From Epiperipatus broadwayi (taxonomy: Eukaryota > Onychophora > Udeonychophora > Euonychophora > Peripatidae), in assembly GCA_028023455.1 (NCBI GenBank), contig JAQFVV010000022.1, positions 9,815,100-9,879,099 on the forward strand: a stretch of 64,000 bases of DNA, read 5' to 3'. Below, in pieces: positions 33,651 through 44,553 of this stretch. The stretch's first letter is position 1. Every line of letters starts with the position of its first letter. The notes beneath the pieces were generated by a model, which saw only the letters and a list, made by a program, of their open reading frames with translations, searched no databases and was not told the DNA's origin. The position numbers and the translations under genes were made by a program.

Positions 33651-33873
33651 AGATATTACTATGTCAGTTAAGTATTGGTGGTCGAGTGGTCAGCACAGCT
33701 GCCTTACAAGCAATTGTCGTGGGTTCGTTTCCCAGCCGATGCTTTTTTTCTTCTCATATGTCATAGCATCGGCCAGGAAGCGAACCTGCTAACCCGGGAC
33801 AACTGCTTGTAAGGCAGCTGTGCTGACTCTCGACCACCAATGCTTGACACATAAAAAAAAAGATATTACTATG
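33651..33873. mobile_element. Inverted dimer of tRNA-Val-like SINEs with one 13-bp target duplication
   Basis: AGATATTACTATG occurs at 33651-33663 and 33861-33873. Between them are two tRNA units arranged tail-to-tail. A plus unit (33671-33743) has an acceptor strand agtattgg pairing with ccgatgct, the A-box region tggtcgagtgg, anticodon loop CTTACAA (TAC) and B-box gggttcgtttcc, ended by T7. A minus unit (33844-33765) has the ggttagca insertion seen at 25.9 kb. An A-run closes the right end. One target duplication around both units indicates a single insertion of the dimer or insertion followed by inverted duplication. Neither unit is likely to be a working tRNA. Confidence 0.85.
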
Positions 33874-34600
33874 CTAATATTTTTTTTTTCTTTCCTGATG
33901 AAATAATTTAGCAATTTGTTTTTCAAATTTGATGCCATTTGTAAATAATTTATCGTTTGTTTGTTTTTTTTATGAAAATAAAAACTTTTAATATAGAATA
34001 AATACATTTTTATGTTTCTGGACTATGCGAACAGAAGCAAAATTTGTACAGTTTAATTTTTTTTAAAAATGTTATGAGGTTATTTATTTTTTTATGCAAT
34101 GATTTGGCATTCAAAGTAGTCACTGCATTTTAATTTTAATTTGTGATTAAAATAAACGTTTAGCATAGAATCATTTTTGTGTGTTTCTGAAATATCCAGA
34201 CAATTTGAAAATTTATATAGTTTAAGAATTATTTAATTTCTTTATAAAAATGTATTACCAGCTAGAAAACTGATCATGTGGTATTTTTTATGTCTAAAGA
34301 AATAATAATGTGACACTAGAAATTGCTTTTTTTTTTGTTTCATTTTTTATGATATACAGTTGAGAATATATGTATAATTTCATGTTTTTACATAGCACTT
34401 AGATTTTAATCTGATTTTTTTAACAATTCAACTTGAATGTATATGCTATAGAAATTGTAATCTTTACATATCATTGTGCACCATGTTGACTGATCTAGAA
34501 GTGTTCAGAAAAGAAAGAACAAATTTATAGAGTTGGGATTAATGGTAATTGTTTTATCTGCCAGTCTGACTGTGCAAATGTTATATCCACAAGTATGACT
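33874..34600. other. Unassigned AT-rich DNA
   Basis: Homopolymer-rich, no recognisable feature. Confidence 0.5.
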
Positions 34601-34635
34601 GTGCGGTCAGCAAATAACTATGTTCAATTCCCACA

Positions 34636-34860
34636 ATGTTCTCTTGCAACTAATGCTCTGCTGTGTTTGCTCTCCAACAAATGTCTGCAACAAATGCTCT
34701 GAATATACCCTGTATTCTCTGCAATGGATGCTCTCCAAATGAATGGTCTGCAATGAATGCTCTGCCACGGATGCTCTCCAATGAATGGTCTGCACTGACT
34801 GCTCTCCAATGAATGGTCTGCAAGTGGATGCTCTGCAACGAATGGTCTGCAACGAGTATA
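34636..34860. repeat. Degenerate minisatellite (ctctccaatgaatggtctgca unit)
   Basis: Imperfect units built from gctctccaa, tgaatggtctgca and acgaatgctctg, about 13-28 bp, fill the stretch. All three minus frames stay open because the repeat lacks stops, so the overlapping frames there are not genes. Confidence 0.85.
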
Positions 34861-35330
34861 TTTCTACCATTCGCTAAAGTTCAATTCCCACGATGTTCTT
34901 TCAGGCTGGATGCTACAAAAATGGTTCACAATGGGCATACCTTAGCCCCAGTCCAGTTTAGCTGTACACGAACTCTTAGTAGTAAGCACTGCGACTGCCA
35001 CCAGATATCTCCTACTGGAATTGAACAGTAACTCTACTGTAGATGCACTCCATACTGTCTGCTACTTGCTACTGCATGACTGCTCTCTACTACTCTCAAT
35101 ATTACACTGTGTAGTTGTTACCCAGTCTTCTTATCACTTCCTGATAACTGCAACAATTAATACACCGTCCAATAAGGTATCGCCTCTTATCCAGAAATAT
35201 TTGCAATCAGCAAATATCTCTTGGAATAGTCGATCACCATTACATCAATGCCTTAATTAAATTCCACAGTTATCAGCGCACGATCTAAAACAACCTCTCA
35301 AATAAATTCTAGTTTTTCCGGAGTGCACAA
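34861..35330. other. Higher-complexity DNA flanking the minisatellite, unclassified
   Basis: Rich in ctac/actgc words (actgcgactgccacc, ctgctacttgctactgc) and repeating the phrase gttcaattcccac(a/g)atgttct seen on the other side of the minisatellite (34623-34643 and 34881-34901). The two copies bracket the array, suggesting one larger element with an internal expansion. Confidence 0.45.
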
Positions 35331-35569
35331 ACATGTCTGCCATTTGTTACAAAACAGTACAGTAATGTATTTTTATTTTTATGTAATTTCTTGATTTAAA
35401 ATGTCATTTATGTGTATCCATTTAAACATATGTGATTTTATTTTTTTAAGAAGAAAATTTGTTCAAGAATATTTTTTACACCCTACAGTCAATTCTGAAT
35501 TCAAAATAAAAAAGTGAAACATACTAAACTGACTAATATTGTAACAGTCAGAATCGTCTATCTCCCTCA

Positions 35570-35745
35570 CACACTGCAGAATTCAAACCCCAGACATGAA
35601 ACTGAACATTCTAGGAGGGGTTGCCTTCTAGATATACTAAGTTCGAATCTAAAGCCCAAATTTCACAGCACCATCTATGTGACAATGCATCTGATGCCAC
35701 TACTAGTATGACCTTTGACCAGTGCCTGGTGGTCAGGGAGAAACA
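35570..35745 (+). repeat. Possible SINE fragment
   Basis: gttgccttctagatatacta precedes aagttcgaatctaaagccc, a B-box-like T-arm, followed by a CG-poor body (catctatgtgac, ctggtggtcaggg). A tRNA-derived SINE is likely but unproven. Confidence 0.35.
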
Positions 35746-35919
35746 AAAGACTCTATACTAAAAGAAGTTTGGGTGGCTAATTAACGTCTATGGATTTACA
35801 AAAGAAATGCAGAAAATATATATATAGACCGAGACAGTGATAGGAATCAAATAAAATAAGAGATCAAATTTAGTTTTAAATAATTTCACAAAATTTATTC
35901 ATATAAATTATATATATAA

Positions 35920-37450
35920 TGCCACTGTCTGCTTATATGAGACAGGGACGCGTATTAAATAATTGTTGGCATTATATTCCAACAACTGACAAAAAGACTT
36001 TAAAACAAAGTGATATATTCTATTCCTTGGGTTAATAGCATTACGATAATGTGCTTGATGAGATAGGAACATGTGCGAGGTGCTTTGAGTAATTATACAA
36101 GTTTAAGAAAATATTTGAAAATTAAGTGTTCTAAAATATTTATTGATTTCGAGAATAGCATGGACCAAAGCTTACTAAGCAACAAAGTGGGAATGTGATC
36201 AAAGCATTTATTTGAGAATAATAATAATAGAGTTGCATTGGGAAGTCAGTATTGCTGATAATGAATTTATTAAAGTTGGAGGGTGTGACACATTTAAGTC
36301 ACGGATGCTTTGTAAAATAAACATAAAATAAAACAACATCGAAGATCCGGAATGATTACGGAGGGCATCTCACCGCTAACCCATAGGAAAGTATTTTATG
36401 AACAGCTGAAACTTAGTGACTGTGTGACGATTGCATTTAATTCCCAGGTGTGTCATTTGCGGACACACTCTGCCTGGAAATCGCAATAAGCGAAAAGAAC
36501 GGCCTTAGCCGTGTAAAGAATCCTTGGAAAAATAAAACAAAGCGGTCTCAACAACCAATTCATTTACCAGCAATACGAGATGAGTGTATATAAAACATAC
36601 TGAATGGGTTTTACTTGGATTAAGAGAAATGCCCAATCAAATTCCCCGAAATTCATTTAAAAGGGTCCGCACATTCTCGACGTCAATGATGAACTTTGTA
36701 ATTAAAGTAGAACACGGTAATTAAAATAGGAAAATGCATGCTTGCGGGTTTGAAAAGTAAGTATAGATTTATATACACAATCATGCATTAGGGGACACAT
36801 TTAATCATTGACCTCGCACATACTCTCATATTAGATTAAAATCAATAACATGTAGATTTTAAACTATGTGATTATATTATATATTAAAGAATAGAATCGC
36901 CCTCGAACGAGTGATTTGCAAGATAATAAAATTGGAAAATTATTTAGAAATTTAAAATATGCCTTCATAGCGGCATCTTATTTTCAACAAAGGGAATAAT
37001 TCACTCGGTCAAAGACGATTCTGACACATTATCATAATAAAATAACAGAAAGCTTAATCAATAGAAAATATTAACCCAAGGATAGAGAGCAAAATGTTGA
37101 GTAAACACGTTAAAGAAATACATAATGAAGTTATGTGAAATATAAGAAAAACAATTTTAAATAGCTATAGCATGTTAGTTATCACAAGAGCTCTTGGGTT
37201 AATTTAGGGTTACCTCTGGAGAAGCATTTTCAGGTAGATGTTCGGCAGGTTTTATAATTCAGCAGCAAAATCTGGAAATGTTCATATTTTTGGCAGCGGC
37301 AGCAGTTCCGGGGTTCCTTGTGTGATAACTTCCGATGGTCTACGGCAGCATATGACCATTTCAGAGAGAAATAGCCTTCTTGCACTCTACTCTGTCATGT
37401 CAAGATTTACAAATTACTACTATAATTTTGGTTAGAAACATTAGACCTCA
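35920..37450. other. Unexplained CpG-retaining, hairpin-rich block
   Basis: Compared with both flanks this 1.5 kb has visibly more CpG (gacgcg, cgacgtc, gccctcgaacgag, agcggcagcag, tccgggg) and less homopolymer. Hairpins include tgtct/agaca (35925), gttgg/ccaac (35965), 36441-36480 and 36499-36512. A 65-codon frame at 37238-37435 has no domain. No terminal repeats, RT or integrase were found, so I cannot say whether it is a regulatory/conserved region or a young unclassified element. Confidence 0.5.
36441..36512. other. Two adjacent stem-loops
   Basis: Hairpin 1 (36441-36480): outer ttcc/ggaa with agg/cct and inner gtgtgtc/gacacac enclosing a 7-base loop. Hairpin 2 (36499-36512): acggc-ctta-gccgt, a perfect 5-bp stem. 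Structure could act in RNA or be incidental. Confidence 0.45.
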
Positions 37451-38545
37451 GAATGATTTCTCTTAGAAACATTAGAAGAATGGAGAACAAAAGAAAAACC
37501 TCCTTTTTATAGTAGAATTTAACAATAGAACTGCCCTGGAGCATTACAAAAATATATCGGACTTATCAGCTGTAATCATCCGAATGTCTAAAGGAATTCA
37601 ACATTAATTAATTTCTTTTGTTACTTTCCCTGTCGACATTCGAATTACAAACTAGATTTAATTAAAAATTACTTTTATTAATTAAAGAAAACCTTAAGTG
37701 GACATCTGCTGTTTTTAGATAAACTTATATAATATTAACTAATTAAACTATTGTCCCTCATTTATTTTAAAAGAAATATTTGGAATGACTTTTATTAGAT
37801 TAAATGAAAATTATTTTACTTTTTAAATTGCAATATTTGAATCTATTTACTAAACGAATATTTACTAAATGAATTTTATTTTAAATCAAAATATATTACG
37901 ACGGTAATATATTTGTAAATAGATTCAAACAAAATAACTTTAACAATTTATAATTTTGATATGTTTTAAAATGCATATCATAGTGTGTGCGCAATTACGA
38001 CTTATATAACCTACTTTTTAATAAATCAAAATTATGTGAACATATACATAATCTATAATCTTTTATTTATTTGGGAATGAGTTATATATATAATACAAGC
38101 ATTGTACTCGTGGTTTAAAATTAGGTGGGATTTTCGGTATAAAACCGTATTGCAGACACACTACGATAGATTGGGGTTCAAACTAGGGTATGAGGGTAGG
38201 AAGTAGATGAGAAAAGGTGAAACAAAGATCTGCAAAGCATACCTTACTGTTTCAATATATACAAAAAGATATTTACATTTAGCATTTATTTGCATGTTTA
38301 CATTTAAAATAGTTTTATATATAATGAAGTACTGCAGAATATAACAAAAATAAGAACAAAATTCAATAATGATAATTAGTTCTTTATTTTTTCATATAGT
38401 TCTTTATGATTTATCCAAATTTTATTAACTTCATCTAGATTTATCTGCCTTTCTCACAAAATATAATGCTTAATTTTTATTAAATTATCCAAATATTTAT
38501 TATCTAGTCTATTACAGGATTTGAATTTTATTTCCCCTCTTTTCT
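37451..38545. other. Unassigned AT-rich DNA
   Basis: No recognised feature. Confidence 0.5.
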
Positions 38546-38548
38546 TTT

Positions 38549-38640
38549 ATAGCGTAAGCTTGTGATTAAGACCTGTAGAGGTCCCTACCATCGCATTTTC
38601 AAGCGCACATTCTTGAGGTTTATTGCCTTAGTAAATATTA
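38549..38640 (-). mobile_element. FB-B family, single arm
   Basis: gcgtaagcttgtgattaaga, cctgtagaggtccctacc, tcgcattttcaagcgcacat, tcttgaggtttattgcctta, GTAAATAT: matches the right arm of the complete 57.09-57.44 kb copy. The left arm is absent. Confidence 0.85.
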
Positions 38641-38781
38641 CTTATGTATTCATTAAACTAAAATCACATTCACAATTGGTGCCAGAAGCTTGAAAAGATG
38701 CACAAATATTGAAAAGAACCAAAAGTTCTTTATATTCTTGGACTTTTAGGACATATGTTACTATATTATTAAATGATTTAA

Positions 38782-40091
38782 TTACTCCAATTTCATTACA
38801 AATTTTAAATTACCATATTGTCTTAAAATTGTATCTAAGCTTATATGGTTTTTATCATTATTATTTATTATAGATTTATAGTTTAGAAATAAATGTTTTC
38901 GACTATCTTTTCCATGCTCTATAATTAAATTATATTGAATTATCAAAGGATCCAAAATATTCCAGTCACTTATATCTTTCACTGGAAATCTATTATTCAA
39001 ATGATTACAAAGCAGTTGAATACATTTAAGTATTGTTGAAGTATCTATATACTCATTGGAATCTAAAATTATATGAATGCCCACAATGGTTTCTAGATAT
39101 TGCACTCTTAGTTTATTCATTTATGTCTTTGTAAATTGGTGTTCCTCCATTAAGAATAAACTAGTCCTTCACAAAGTTTTGTTTAGTGTTGATAATTACA
39201 CAAATACATTTTGAAGAATCACACATTGCTATTCAATATTGATCGATTTGAGGTTTTGTTAAAACAATATGTATTTATTGGGTAATTGAATTCTTCAATT
39301 TGCTCTGTGCAATAAGTTATTGTAATTTCTTGCCAGAGCATTTAATGCAAAATATTTAGATACCTGTCTTATTTCATCGAGAGAATGTCAACTTTTGAAA
39401 TGTTAGTCAATTCTTTAAGTTTTCGATTCTTGTAGATGATCTACTAAACATTTTATGTATTGCCCTTAAAAGGGTTTCAATATCCTTAATAAATTGAATC
39501 TGTTTCCTTGTATTATCTGCTTCAATATCTTCCCTGTTAGCTACTCAATGATGTTGAACTAAATGTGAAATATCTCATAAATGAGCCGCCACACCATTTG
39601 ATTTTCCTAACATTACAGATGCTCTCTCAGAGATTAACATAACCATTTTTGTAAATCAAGGTTGTTTTCTCTATAACTTTTTTATCCCTATTACAGTAGA
39701 ATGAGTATTATATGCAGTAAGCATAATAATGCCAACAGATTTTGTCAGATAGCTGGATTCAAATTTTAATATGTATTTTATATATAATATTATTTTTTTA
39801 ACAAAATATCTGTACTTTGATCACCTATCAAACAATGAAATGAAGATGTTCAAAATTCATCAATAGTCTTCTTATGTATGATTGAATTTATACATTCTAT
39901 AAATTTGAAGGAATAATTCTTGCTACAACATGATTCAAGAATATTAACACATTTTCCTACATGTTCATGTATAGTTTACACAGAAAGCATTGATGATTGC
40001 TAGGATAACATTGTCTATTAGAATTTTAATCATGTTTTTGTCTGTTTTCTTGCATTCAGTATTTTCTAATCTGTGATTACAATCTTCTGTG
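38782..40091 (-). pseudogene. hAT-transposase-like (KIAA1586/ZBED-type) pseudogene, C-terminal part
   Basis: Read on the minus strand through stops, this gives YLTKSVGIIMLTAYNT, then VMLISERASVMLGKSNGVAA, then FIKDIETLLRAIHKMFSRSS, the order found in hAT-derived proteins of the KIAA1586/ZBED type (the DRASVMLGKxNGVAA and FSRSS blocks). The last open segment (39120-38782, 112 codons) begins MNKLRVQYLET and includes IQLLCNHLNNRF, SDWNILDPL and ILRQYGNLKF. The upstream part ending QSTDI corresponds to the DESTDIS catalytic region. Many stops and frameshifts make it non-functional. The N-terminal part continues beyond a LINE insertion, at 40.9-41.29 kb. Could be a transposon copy or a retrocopy of a domesticated gene. 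Confidence 0.65.
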
Positions 40092-40890
40092 TTTTTTTTT
40101 TTTATTAAGGGAAACAAATACAATTTACAGCATGAATCTGTTAATGTACATTCATTGTTGATTATACATTTATAACTTGGCTAGGATCTTCTGAGCAGGA
40201 AGCTCATCATCTAGAGGCAATATTTGCACCCAGGTGTCTACATAGAGACAATCTGGTGCTAGGAGGCCATCTCTATTTTTTATGCTGACTATGATTTGTC
40301 TATACACTGTCCAGGGCTGTGAACAATCATGTCTAAACACCAGCTGATTTCTCATCATCCATATGGCAAATAGTAGGAAAATTGCCATTCTAATCATGGC
40401 ATATTTTCCACTCGTCAATGTGTCACTCATTGACAGTATATTTTTATTAGAGGGCATGACTCTCACTGAGATTTCTTGTCTGATTCATCCCAGATAAGGG
40501 CAATTATAAAAATATGTTTGATCATCTCCTCTTCTGATTGGCACAAATTACATATTGTGTTTAATTTGGAAAATTCTCTTCTGGTCACTAAAAAATGTTT
40601 TATGGGAAGCAATGTCAAATTGTATTTAATTATAAAGTCTACATACTTTGGCTCAAAACCACATTGTCATGATATTAGTGTATTTTACATACAAAGGGCA
40701 TTGAGAATGCTAAGATCAATGTATACAGACATGCCTACAGAATTGTCTGAAGATAAAATAGAGCCCACAGACACATCACCACCAATGCTGAGATAATGGG
40801 CATCAGAACTGTTAGAACATATAAGCCAGTGTTTCAAAGTCACAAGAATAATACTAGAGACCAAAAACACATACTGGGATGTTTACAAGT
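40092..40890 (-). mobile_element. LINE C: 3' end of a non-LTR retrotransposon inserted in the hAT-like pseudogene
   Basis: On the minus strand the element ends in a polyadenylation-type signal and A-tail (T12 on plus, 40092-40103, preceded in element sense by ccttaat). The frame 40466-40170 (98 codons) carries FLLFAIWMMRNQLVFRHD, a helix like the end of LINE ORF2. Just upstream CNLCQSEEEMIKHIFI and a further Cys give the CX2CX8HX4C motif also seen in LINE A. It is 5'-truncated, with the boundary between about 40.87 and 40.99 kb not resolved. Sequence is distinct from LINE A. Confidence 0.65.
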
Positions 40891-40899
40891 ATTTGCATC

Positions 40900-41290
40900 C
40901 TGGAAATGTAAAATTGCCAACTGACCTTAAAATTACAACAAAAATGTTAATCAGGAAATTTTCTGCATATTTAGTTAAAATTCTCAGAATTTCTCCGTTG
41001 TTTTTATTTTAGATGGCAGTATTTGAATCAGTATAAAATTTTTGACTTAAATGTCAATTTAAATAGTCTATTAACATTCCCAATTTTTCACTGGTAGTGA
41101 ATTCACCTTTTGAATTTGACTAGCAGAAAATTTTACAAATCATATCATAATGCATTGCTTCGATAACTAAAAACATCTCTGAGTTTTTTTAATTATGATG
41201 GAATTTCAGTTTCAACTGATTGGGAGAGCCACTGATCATTTTTCTTATTTTTAAATAGACTCAGTGAAGAATTACAATGACGTTCTGAAT
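40900..41290 (-). pseudogene. hAT-transposase-like pseudogene, N-terminal part
   Basis: The minus strand reads HCNSSLSLFKNKKNDQWLSQ, SVETEIPS and LKKLRDVF, then GEFTTSEKLGMLIDYL, resembling the segment of KIAA1586/ZBED-type proteins ahead of the catalytic region. It is collinear with the C-terminal part at 38.78-40.09 kb and separated from it by LINE C. Degenerate; assignment depends on this collinearity. Confidence 0.5.
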
Positions 41291-41537
41291 GTTTCAACAT
41301 TTATAAGGGCTAAAATAAAATATTTATATGTTGAATCATTTTTTTAAAATGACAATAATAAAAAAGGCCCATTGCATTCAAGCCACAGTCTCAGTTAGCT
41401 CAAACATCCTGCCATGGCAACTGCCAGTGGAAGAAAGTCATTTCTCAGTCAGTGTTGTTGTATATAGGCCAAAATGTAATAATATTGTAATATATTTTTA
41501 GTTGTTTTAGTCATGGTGTGCATACATCTTTAGATGC

Positions 41538-41710
41538 GCTTTATAGATTTTAAACAATAAATGAATACTCCCACTTCAAACACAAGATAAGTCTTTGGAA
41601 AAGATAGAATGAATCAATCTATCTTTTTGAACCCAAATGCTTATGTATGGGCAAATCTTAAGTATTTGAAAATGAGAGTATTCATTTATTGTTTAAAATC
41701 TATAAAGCAC
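41538..41710. mobile_element. About 173-bp foldback element
   Basis: Terminal inverted repeats of about 34 bp (gcgctttatagattttaaac, aataaatgaatactc) at 41538-41571 and 41677-41710, with a partly self-complementary interior (cttaagtatttg / gataagtcttt). Non-coding MITE-like palindrome. Confidence 0.8.
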
Positions 41711-41871
41711 ATGTGCAATAGCTTAATGCTGATTATTAATATTACAGTTTATAAACATCGCGCTATATAAAATAAATAGTTTATTTACATACATTTTTAG
41801 ATTAAAGTTTCCATAGCAATCCCCTGCCGCTGCATGTATAGATCAATTTTATTTATTAATCCTTTATATCA

Positions 41872-43439
41872 GGGGTGGCCAAGATGTCAACCATGAGGTA
41901 TCTGGAAGTCAACAGTAAAATTTATCTTTTTTTTTTTTTGTAAAACTTATATCTAATTTATTTTAATACAATTCTAGAACAATAATTTCCTTTTTTTTTT
42001 TCTTGAATTTTTTTTAAAATTCAGGACCAGCTCTAGAAAATAATTATTTATAGATAATTTAAAATTGTAATTTAATAAATATTTTATAAAGTGTCATGGA
42101 CAAATTGTAATACTAGAGGGAGCTGAGGTAATTTAATATTTTCTTTAATGAATTTTCTTATTGGCCAGATTGAATAAAAATTTGAGTGATTTGATTCATT
42201 AAATCTGGATCTAGACCATTTCCTTTCTGAAATATATTAATTTACAATAATCAGAATTATTTTAATTTGGCTTCTAAATATTGAATTATTTTACATTCAA
42301 ATTGGTTAAATGTAATGAAAAATTTAAAGTAATGTTAATAACTGAAGAAAAATATATGAAAAATAGTCTGCAGTAAAACAAAGGAATTACATTTCAACCA
42401 ATCATTATGTGAAAACATCTGTAATTTCTTGTGTCTTAGAAATTACAATCACTGATTATTCACTTCTGTTGTCTTTTCTTTGTCTAAAATTAAATATTTT
42501 AAATAAAAATCTAAATCTAGCCATATTATTAGTCAATATAGTGTAAAAAGTAATCATAAAATCCATAAATATTTATGAAAAATAGTTGTGTTTTATTAGT
42601 TATCATCGAATGTCATTGATATGCAAATAGCGGTCAACATTATTCACTTGTCTTGAATAGCGGTCAAATGCTATTAACTTTCCCTTGATTATGTTTCATG
42701 TAAAATTTAAAAATTTTCGAATCAATGTTTATATTTAGGTAAATTAATGTAAAAACTTAATTATGAGTGTAACAAATTATGAGAAATATATTTATTTACA
42801 TTCAAAAGCATAAAACATTTTGGTTTGATTTTTGATTTTGACAGTTAGAAATGCCTGGAGAACAAAGATGAAGTTGACAGTCAGTGCTTTGCAGCACCTT
42901 ATAAGGAAAAAGAGGTAGGACTATATACAATAGACTGCAATCAGAAATTGATTTTTGTGAAAAATACTGCCAATTGCAGATTTGTTTGGAATTAAAATTT
43001 TAAATACCAATAAAGCTATGAATTTATGATAAAATAAGCATAAAATAGTGAAAATGTGACCAGAGAGAGATGGTGCAAAATGTAGAAATTATATTTTTTT
43101 TTTGTAATAGTCACTTTAAAGTTAGTAGTCATAGTAAAATGTCTTCCGACAGTTCATATCTTTGAGAAAAAAAATTCATCAGTTTGTAAGTATCTTCTAA
43201 AAACGTCAAAAAAATTTGTGAGTATTTAAAAAGACATTATAAAAAAACACCAATTTGTAAGTACATTCTAAAAAAACCAGAACTTCAAACCATTATTTTT
43301 TTCCATTCCAGCAAAAATAAGGTTTTTTTTTCTTCTGGTTTCCAATTTGAAACCCTGAAAAAAATGTAGTCGCCTCAAATACACTTTCACCAAAAAAGTC
43401 ACCCCCACATCTAAAAGTTTGACTACATCTGCTTTATAT
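41872..43439. mobile_element. Non-autonomous hAT element with 8-bp target duplication
   Basis: CTTTATAT occurs directly at 41872-41879 and 43432-43439. Inside, the left end CAGGGGTGGCCAA is a typical hAT terminus, and the right end is a diverged inverse (minus strand CAGATGTAGTCAAACTTTTAG). Length between is 1552 bp. The interior has many stops; two short islands (ggagaacaaagatgaagttg, gtgctttgcagcacc) may be transposase remains. An 8-bp duplication and this terminus are hallmarks of hAT transposition. Confidence 0.75.
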
Positions 43440-44294
43440 CACAGTTATTCATTTAGATTCAATTTTGTGTTTAAACATAAAAACAAAGAGATGATAACTT
43501 TGAGTATTGGAATGTATGTAGTGTGCAGAAGCCACTGAGCAGTGTACAGGCTTTCAGACTTGTTGGGTAATTGCACAGGGTGCAGCTTTAAAAATTGATT
43601 TTTATTGAATTGATTGCCTTCCCCCCCTCACACCTATTTATGAGAGCTGAAACTTTTAACAAAGATGGTGAATATAATTTTATTGCTTTCTTCAATTAAA
43701 CAAAATTTTAATTTGGTTACTTTTATTTAAAAGTAACTAAAAGTGAAATTTTTGCAAGATATAATGTTTCATCATAAAAGAAACAGTGCATAAGATGTTC
43801 CAAAAGCTTATTTCAGAGATTTTGAATTGATCATATCCAGCAGGAACAGACCATCATCCAAATGGCATCACTAAATTGCAATCTTCATTTTGTAATTTGT
43901 TTCAGAAGAATGAAACACTTTGAAAGAATTTGATTTCTGCATTAATACTTTTAACATTTATTCATTTATAGGAGTTTCAGTTAAAAGTAAGTTTTCTTCT
44001 AATATGAAAGAGAAAAGATTGATAAAATTGCAAAATTTTCCCCAAACAGTGAAAGTTGAAGTTTAAAAGATCTTTGTCTATCACTAATATTGTCATTTGT
44101 TTCCCAAATAATAGTAATTAATCTGAAACTAATTATAATCTAAACTACAATTGATATATTTTCTATGGGCACAGACTTATACATTCTGGTTAGGCTGTTT
44201 GAACAGAAATAGAAAAGGATCCAGCTACCTTTATAAGTGCATCCCCAAATGTGAAGCTAGAAATACCTCAATATTGAATTGCCATTATTAATAC
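43440..44294. other. Unassigned DNA
   Basis: No gene or recognised repeat. A brief higher-complexity stretch (43530-43600: gccactgagcagtgtacagg) is unexplained. Confidence 0.5.
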
Positions 44295-44553
44295 GTACCT
44301 GAGTGTGGTGCTAATAACATCTTATCATCTAATCTGCTACTGTTATTAAATCTTTGAGTATGATATTAATAACATCTCATGATCAAACTGCAAAAGTTTG
44401 TGTATTAAAGTGTGATGCCAGTATTACTATCTCATGATGCAATTGTTTCAGTTGGTGCATCTTAGAGTTTGATACTAATAACTGCACATGATCTAACATT
44501 TATTATAGGCACCTTCAAGTGATAATATCTCATAATGATAAAGCTAATGCACT
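44295..44553. repeat. Diverged minisatellite, about 55-bp period, 4-5 units
   Basis: Each unit has gagt(a/g)tgat(a/g)(c/t)taataac, atctcatgatc or similar, and a ctgc/actgca block followed by an at-rich end. Starts near 44302, 44355, 44409, 44464 and 44515. Units are well diverged. Confidence 0.7.

Noticed and set aside
33671-33743. Working tRNA-Val (TAC) gene
   Set aside because: Cloverleaf is recognisable but has a mismatch in the anticodon stem and altered T-arm, lies in an inverted SINE dimer with target duplication and has sister copies with A-tails.
34607-34870. Overlapping minus-strand protein frames of 61-87 codons
   Set aside because: Three frames of the same stop-free minisatellite; composition is repeat-driven.
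37238-37435. 65-codon frame MFGRFYNSAAKSGNVHIFGS...
   Set aside because: Sits in a CpG-richer block, no domain, no upstream gene context; could be chance.
35920-37450. Solo LTR or LTR element body
   Set aside because: No direct terminal repeats or coding motifs found by eye; kept as unexplained.
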